Of a stretch of DNA of 64,000 nt, positions 59,057 to 64,000 are shown piece after piece. A model generated the notes under the pieces. The model saw only the letters and a program-made list of their open reading frames with translations. It searched no databases and was not told where the DNA came from. How positions within the stretch are numbered: the first letter of the stretch is position 1; each line of letters starts with the position of its first letter. Source of the stretch: Panagrolaimus kolymaensis (lineage: Eukaryota; Nematoda; Chromadorea; Rhabditida; Panagrolaimidae); assembly GCA_028622995.1 (NCBI GenBank), contig JAJQJQ010000033.1, forward strand, positions 372,001-436,000, read 5' to 3'. Both the position numbers and the translations under genes were made by a program.

Positions 59057-59642
59057 TCTTATTATTATCCGAGTGTTCTTTGATTTAAATTATTTGTTCT
59101 ATAATAATGAATCGTGTGTTTTATAAAATTATTTCGATGTTTCTCAAATAAATAATGTTTCATAAAATGTTTTTTTTCTGCGTATGCTGGCATTATGGCT
59201 CTTTCTTGTAATATTAAAATCTTCCAATGTTCGGAAGCTTGTTAAATTGCATTTTTAGTAAGAATTCGAGCAAAGACATAATAACGCCTATGAAAATCAA
59301 TCTCCTTTTAAGATGAAAGGTTTTTTCTTTATCTCTCTTTTTGTTGGCTAGCTATAAGACCGGTGATGAGTATCGTTGTACAATGAGTTACGTAAATCAC
59401 TTTCAATTCCTTCATTAACTTATGTACTTAGTGTAAATTTGTTTGAGGCTTTTTTAAAAATATAAATTCATTCATATCCAAAACAAAAAGAAATAATAAT
59501 AACATGATTAGAAAAAAACTCGCTTTCGTTACTGAAAGAACTAACTTAAAATGAACGATGACGAGACTTTGGTAAACAAAAAAAATTTCTTAATAACATT
59601 TTCAAATATTTATAATTTCCCTGTAAATAAAAACAAAACACC
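59057..59642. other. Intergenic between convergent genes
   Basis: The 3' regions of pas-1 and of the HECT ligase. No coding or repeat signal was found. Confidence 0.45.
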
Positions 59643-61291
59643 TTATGTAAGATGAAAAGAGTAAATAAATTGAAGAGCAACTAAAAAGCGTTCAACAAAG
59701 GTTTCATAACTTGCATATGGTGGAATTTTGAGGAAATTGTAACATGTCATAGCAGAAGGAAGTTCAGTTTCAACATTTCCATAAGAAACGGTTTTACGAA
59801 CTACGGTTAATGGAGGATTAAGACTTTTAAATCCACCAACTGGAAGCCGAGGAGAGCCGGTACAAAATTGTAAGAACTTTCGACGCTAAAAATGATGCAT
59901 GTATAAAAAATGTAAGTTAAATGTAAAAATAATAATCTTACATCTTCTAAATTAAATGAATGAATCATTTCAACTAGCCAAATAATTTGTGGAGATTCAT
60001 GAGTGTATCCATGATCGGGTCTCAAAACTTGTTGTAAAGCTGTTTTCGACCAAATTCGGTCATTTTCAAGGGAGCTTTCCGAGCAACCACAGAAAAGTTC
60101 TTCCATTTCTTCACAAGCAAAAATTTTTAAAATATTTGGATCAATTACTTGTTCAAAGCCTCGACGAAGTGAAAGCATTTCTTCTCTGACGCCTTCAACT
60201 AAGCGCCAATAAACAACCAACTAAAATAAAATTATTTTTTAATTTTTGTAAACTAGTGTTGTAAAAAGACATACGTCAACAAATTGATGAACATTTTCTT
60301 TAGTGATATGAATATTTTTACCACCCTTTAAAAGTTCAAACGAATCATCTCCAGGCATAGTGAAATATTGTTCAAGAGATTTAAAATCTTTAGCTTCTTC
60401 TGTAGCCAAAATAGCTCTTAAAGATTTATAAAAAGTTCGATCAAGCTTTTCCATATCATATGCACAAATGGTATCTTCTTCATTTAAAAGCCATTTAAAG
60501 AAAATAGGGGAAAGAGGAATGTCAAGCTAAAAACCATTATTATTGTTATTCAAAAAATAAAAATCAATAAATTCATACCATTCGAGAATCAAGAAGAGCT
60601 TGAGCTAAAAGTCTTCCAATAAATTCAAATCGTTTGGTTCGTCCTTCAATTTTAGCATTTTTGGTTGCACGATTAATTGCATTGGGATATAAACCATTTT
60701 CAGCAACGGTATAATCTTCAACATCGTTACCTTCGCCAAAACTAAATGGTTGAGATTGACCCGCCCATAAACCAAGATTATGCTTTTGAATTTCACGAGA
60801 CACGGTGGAATAAAATTCCAATGTTGGGCCAAATCCAGTTCCAACTTCGCCATCAAAATTAACTTCTAATTGAGCTTTTGAAGTATTCATTTGATGAAAG
60901 GTTGAAGTATCTTCTGGAACAGCCGCTAAAAAAGCAACAATATTTATTAATCATAAACTAGATAATTTAAATATATACCACTATTGTTGGCAATTTCAGA
61001 TTGAGAAGATGGTGGAAGTACTGAAGGGCTAGCCGGCTTGGAGCCAGTAACTCTGCTGGATGTTTTTCTCAGTTTGGAATGTGATGTGGCCTGTTGGCCC
61101 GAAATCGACGAAGTCGAAGGAGCTGTATGATCTTTTGTTCCAGATACTAAAAAAACAATACTGTATAAAGCAAAGATATAATAATAATTCAAACCGTTAG
61201 ATGAAGGACGTTTTCTTAAAAAATAACGTGGAGCAGATTCTTGGGTCGCTTGACTCTTGTTCCCCGGACTTCGAGGAGTATTGCTAGACAT
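59643..61291 (-). CDS. TRIP12: Short TRIP12/UFD4-type HECT E3 ubiquitin ligase
   Basis: Transfers ubiquitin through a HECT cysteine. Six exons (61291-61195, 61146-60979, 60925-60579, 60526-60275, 60220-59942, 59885-59643) give only 461 residues. Residues 1-100 are a Ser/Pro/Thr-rich, basic leader ([13 protein letters not shown]). The HECT domain fills the rest: [73 protein letters not shown], and the catalytic [14 protein letters not shown] with Cys429. These strings are of the TRIP12/UFD4 class. Vertebrate TRIP12 has about 1,500 more residues with ARM and WWE domains, which are missing here. The ATG at 61291 starts a plausible N-terminus ([10 protein letters not shown]), but a longer gene cannot be excluded. 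Confidence 0.88.
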
Positions 61292-64000
61292 ATGCAAATC
61301 ACCTGACAAAAAATGATGGATTATTATTAGCTGTTAAATAAATTTGACCCGATATATAATTAACAATTAAATATCCACGAATTACAAACAGATCAATAAT
61401 TAAGGAAATAGTTTTAATCATTAGCAAACTATTAAAATAAAAGTGAAAACGCTCTTCAAGTAGCAAAGATGACACAAGGCGATACACAATGAACAAATGC
61501 AATGAAGAAAAAAAAAACACGCTTGGTTGTGAGAGTAGTTGAATCGATTTAAAAAAACTTTCTAGTTTTAAATTTTCTTTGTATTAAAATATTAGACTAA
61601 AAAAGATGAAAAATTTTTGTTTTATTTTTTTGCAAGTAAAGTTAATTTTACTATATTATATCTATCTTTCTTTTAAAAACATATATCAAAATTGATTTAA
61701 ATATATCAAAAAGCTTCTTTTTTTTTGCCAGGATCCAAAGGCAATAGAAAGAAATGAAGAGTGCTTCGCTGGCAGTGAACACCCAGCATAGCAGCAGCGG
61801 CGTCCATCGTTTTTCTCGTCTCTTTTCAAAAAAAAAAGAGAGACAACACACTTGAACCCCAACCGATACAACCCAATAAGTTTTTCAAGCATAGTCAAGC
61901 ATAAAAAGGGAACAAATTATAGGAAATTAGCTTGAAATTATAAATCCTCAAAAAATGAATATTATTATAAACCATAAAGCTACTCAATAAAGGTTTTCAC
62001 ATTTATCGAATGAGAATTGTGAAGAAAGATAAGGAAGAAGGCTAACTGCAAAGGCCATCAATGCGCATGGTCGTGCGTTGTAAGTCTTTGCAGTGCAGTA
62101 AAAAAAAAAAAGGGAGTTTGAACCAAGATCAAGAGTTATCGTAGAAAATGATCAATATTAGGTAACAAAAAGTAAAATAACCATCGATGATTAAATCGTT
62201 TACAAAAGAGGTTGTAAAAATAAAAAGGATTTGATATTTAAAAAAAGTGAGCAACGTCAAAAGCAAAAAAGGTGCATACATATGAGATTTCACAATTTTT
62301 TGAACCATTGCGAAATGAATGAAGGCCAAAGTTTTGTTGTAATAGAAATATTTTTAAAGTATTTTTTTTTTTGTTTTCAAAAAACAATATTATTAATATT
62401 ATAATGAAGCAATGTGAATATCTTCATCACTGCAATTGAAATGGTGGCACTTATTTCACGACCTTTGATAAGCGGGGATTCTTTACAACTTCTTCTGGGT
62501 CATCGAGTCCTTAAATGAGCCTTACATTTCTGCTATGCCTTGAAACAGATAAAAGAAATAATAAAACCAATCAACAAAATATTGCTCTAATCAATTTTTT
62601 TTGAAGACATTACATATGAGAAAATTAAACATGTCCATGGTTGCTTGAATAAAAAATTTTTGTTCATCGTTTTATAATATTTGAGCCATTTGATTTAATA
62701 AAAAAACGACTAATCCATGGTATAATTTTATCGTTGGTCCAAACATAATTTTTGAAGCAATCAACATTTTTTAAAAGCAAGCAACACTTTATCAATCGTT
62801 TTAAGAACAAAGAATTCATGGAAAAAAGTTTAGGAAAATGAAAGACTTTGAATGAAAGTTTCAAATTTTTTTTCAAGAGTTTCATCATCAATTTTTGATA
62901 AATAACTTTCACCTTTTTCCTATCTTTTTGCGAGAATATTTTTAGATTTTTTTCTTCAAAAACTTATTTTTAATTATGCCTTACCTTCTATTCTTTCCAC
63001 CCGAACTAAATACACACCTATTTTTATTTCTGAAATGTTTATTGTTTAAAAATTTTATCAAAAAAAAGAGTATCATTTGCATTTGTTAGCACGCTTTCCC
63101 TTATAATTAACCCTAAATCATTAGCTTCAAAAGTTTTTACAAAATTCTCATTAACCCTTTTTTTCTTAATAAAATATCGTAAAGCGCGATAGTCACTATT
63201 TATTTCGTGGTTTCGCGTACCACTCTGCGCGATTACTTGATCGAAGGACATAAAAAAATACGCCATGGCATTGAAAAGCGTAGGTCAACGGCGGCGCGGT
63301 CAGCTGGCAACATCTCATTTCCTATCTTTATATTGATTGCTGAAGTTAGTCTGCGAAAAAAGGGGCTTTCTTTTTTCACCAGCTTCAGACATTCTCTCAC
63401 CATTCTCCGTTCTTTCGTTCTTTTTTCTCATGTCTTCGCTCTTTCCACAGACAGAACTCCCTCTTTTTTTTGGTTAAAGTCAGTCTTTCATTTTTTTCTT
63501 CTCTTTCATAGCTGAACGTTTGTCTGTCATTTTTGTTTCTTTTAACTTCCCCTATTTTTATGAAATGTTAGTGCATTTTTCTCAGACATTTGTCAATCGC
63601 AAACTATGCCAGATATTCATCCACCAGACGCCGAATAAAAAGCTTTTTTACATTTCTTCTTCAATCGACAGCGGAGAAAAAGGTCTGGGCTTGCTTACTA
63701 CTTATGTTCGTATATTGCAAATTTTTTATTTTATTCAATGCCTGCGTTGCTGCTTTTGCGTTCGTATCGCTCGCTGCATTACATACATTGCAGTCGAGTT
63801 TTTATTCTCCTTTTGCCCCTAAAATTTTTCGTGTCGTTTTTTTCATCATCATTATCGTAGGGTAAATATTGGATTCATTTTTTACAATATTTTTGTTAAT
63901 TTTGTTCCTGAAAATGATCCAAATTTTCGGTGTTCTTTATTTATTTTTTTAAGATACTTTTTTATCTCTTTGGAAATCATCGATTTTTTTCCTTCATTTC
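61292..64000. other. Intergenic, possible decayed coding at 62.6-63.3 kb
   Basis: No supported gene. On the minus strand between 63266 and 62640 several short coding-like runs appear in changing frames (for example IDDETLEKKFETFIQSLSF and FHEFFVLKTIDKVLLAFKKC), separated by stops. The plus-strand frames at 63207-63865 are Phe/Ser-rich and overlap T-tracts. No tRNA, repeat array or CRISPR was seen. Confidence 0.4.

Overview
The window is AT-rich eukaryotic DNA from a nematode. Genes are compact. Most introns are 45-60 nt with GTAAG- or GTTTGT-type donors and TTTTAG or TTTCAG acceptors. Many predicted proteins are recognisable orthologues of Caenorhabditis elegans genes, and one carries the nematode-specific T20D4.11-like domain. 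It is probably not Caenorhabditis itself: it encodes a full COP1 ubiquitin ligase, which C. elegans is reported to lack. Exon boundaries below were read by hand, keeping phase continuous and checking protein family motifs; there is no transcript evidence.

Layout. 0-10 kb: tRNA-Phe, a secreted cysteine-rich protein, a SIRT4-type sirtuin and SKP1 (possibly one operon), rabenosyn-5, and a secreted glycine-rich protein. 10-16 kb: a SEPT6-group septin, a perfect hAT-type MITE with 8-bp target duplication, and an unidentified gene with three alternative first exons. 17-29 kb: a small membrane protein, an SLC26 anion transporter, PIKfyve (ppk-3), another small membrane protein, and protein phosphatase inhibitor 2. 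29-37 kb: an SH3-Ig-FN3 pseudokinase, ribosomal protein uL14, a small ORF, a ferritin that has lost its ferroxidase site, and COP1. 36.8-43.1 kb: a two-pore-domain potassium channel with several alternative 5' exons and altered selectivity filters. 45-49 kb: BBS1 and a SIM/NPAS-like bHLH-PAS factor, convergent. 49-53.6 kb: a zone of broken gene pieces around one intact lysine-rich gene. 53.7-61.3 kb: a small ORF, WDHD1/AND-1, proteasome alpha-6, and a short TRIP12-like HECT ligase. The last 2.7 kb has no supported gene.

Functional themes. PIKfyve and rabenosyn-5 both bind PI3P through FYVE fingers and act on endosomes. SKP1, COP1, the HECT ligase and proteasome alpha-6 belong to ubiquitin-dependent degradation. 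Septin and WDHD1 act in division and replication. These genes are not clustered by function; it is ordinary gene-dense nematode sequence.

The most unusual stretch is 49.2-53.6 kb. It holds a Notch (LIN-12/GLP-1-type) RAM plus ankyrin intracellular region with no ectodomain and a frame break, an inverted frameshifted EGF-repeat relic, an interrupted two-exon relic, a coiled-coil fragment with tiny exons, and a direct repeat. This looks like the debris of a rearranged Notch-family locus and its neighbours.
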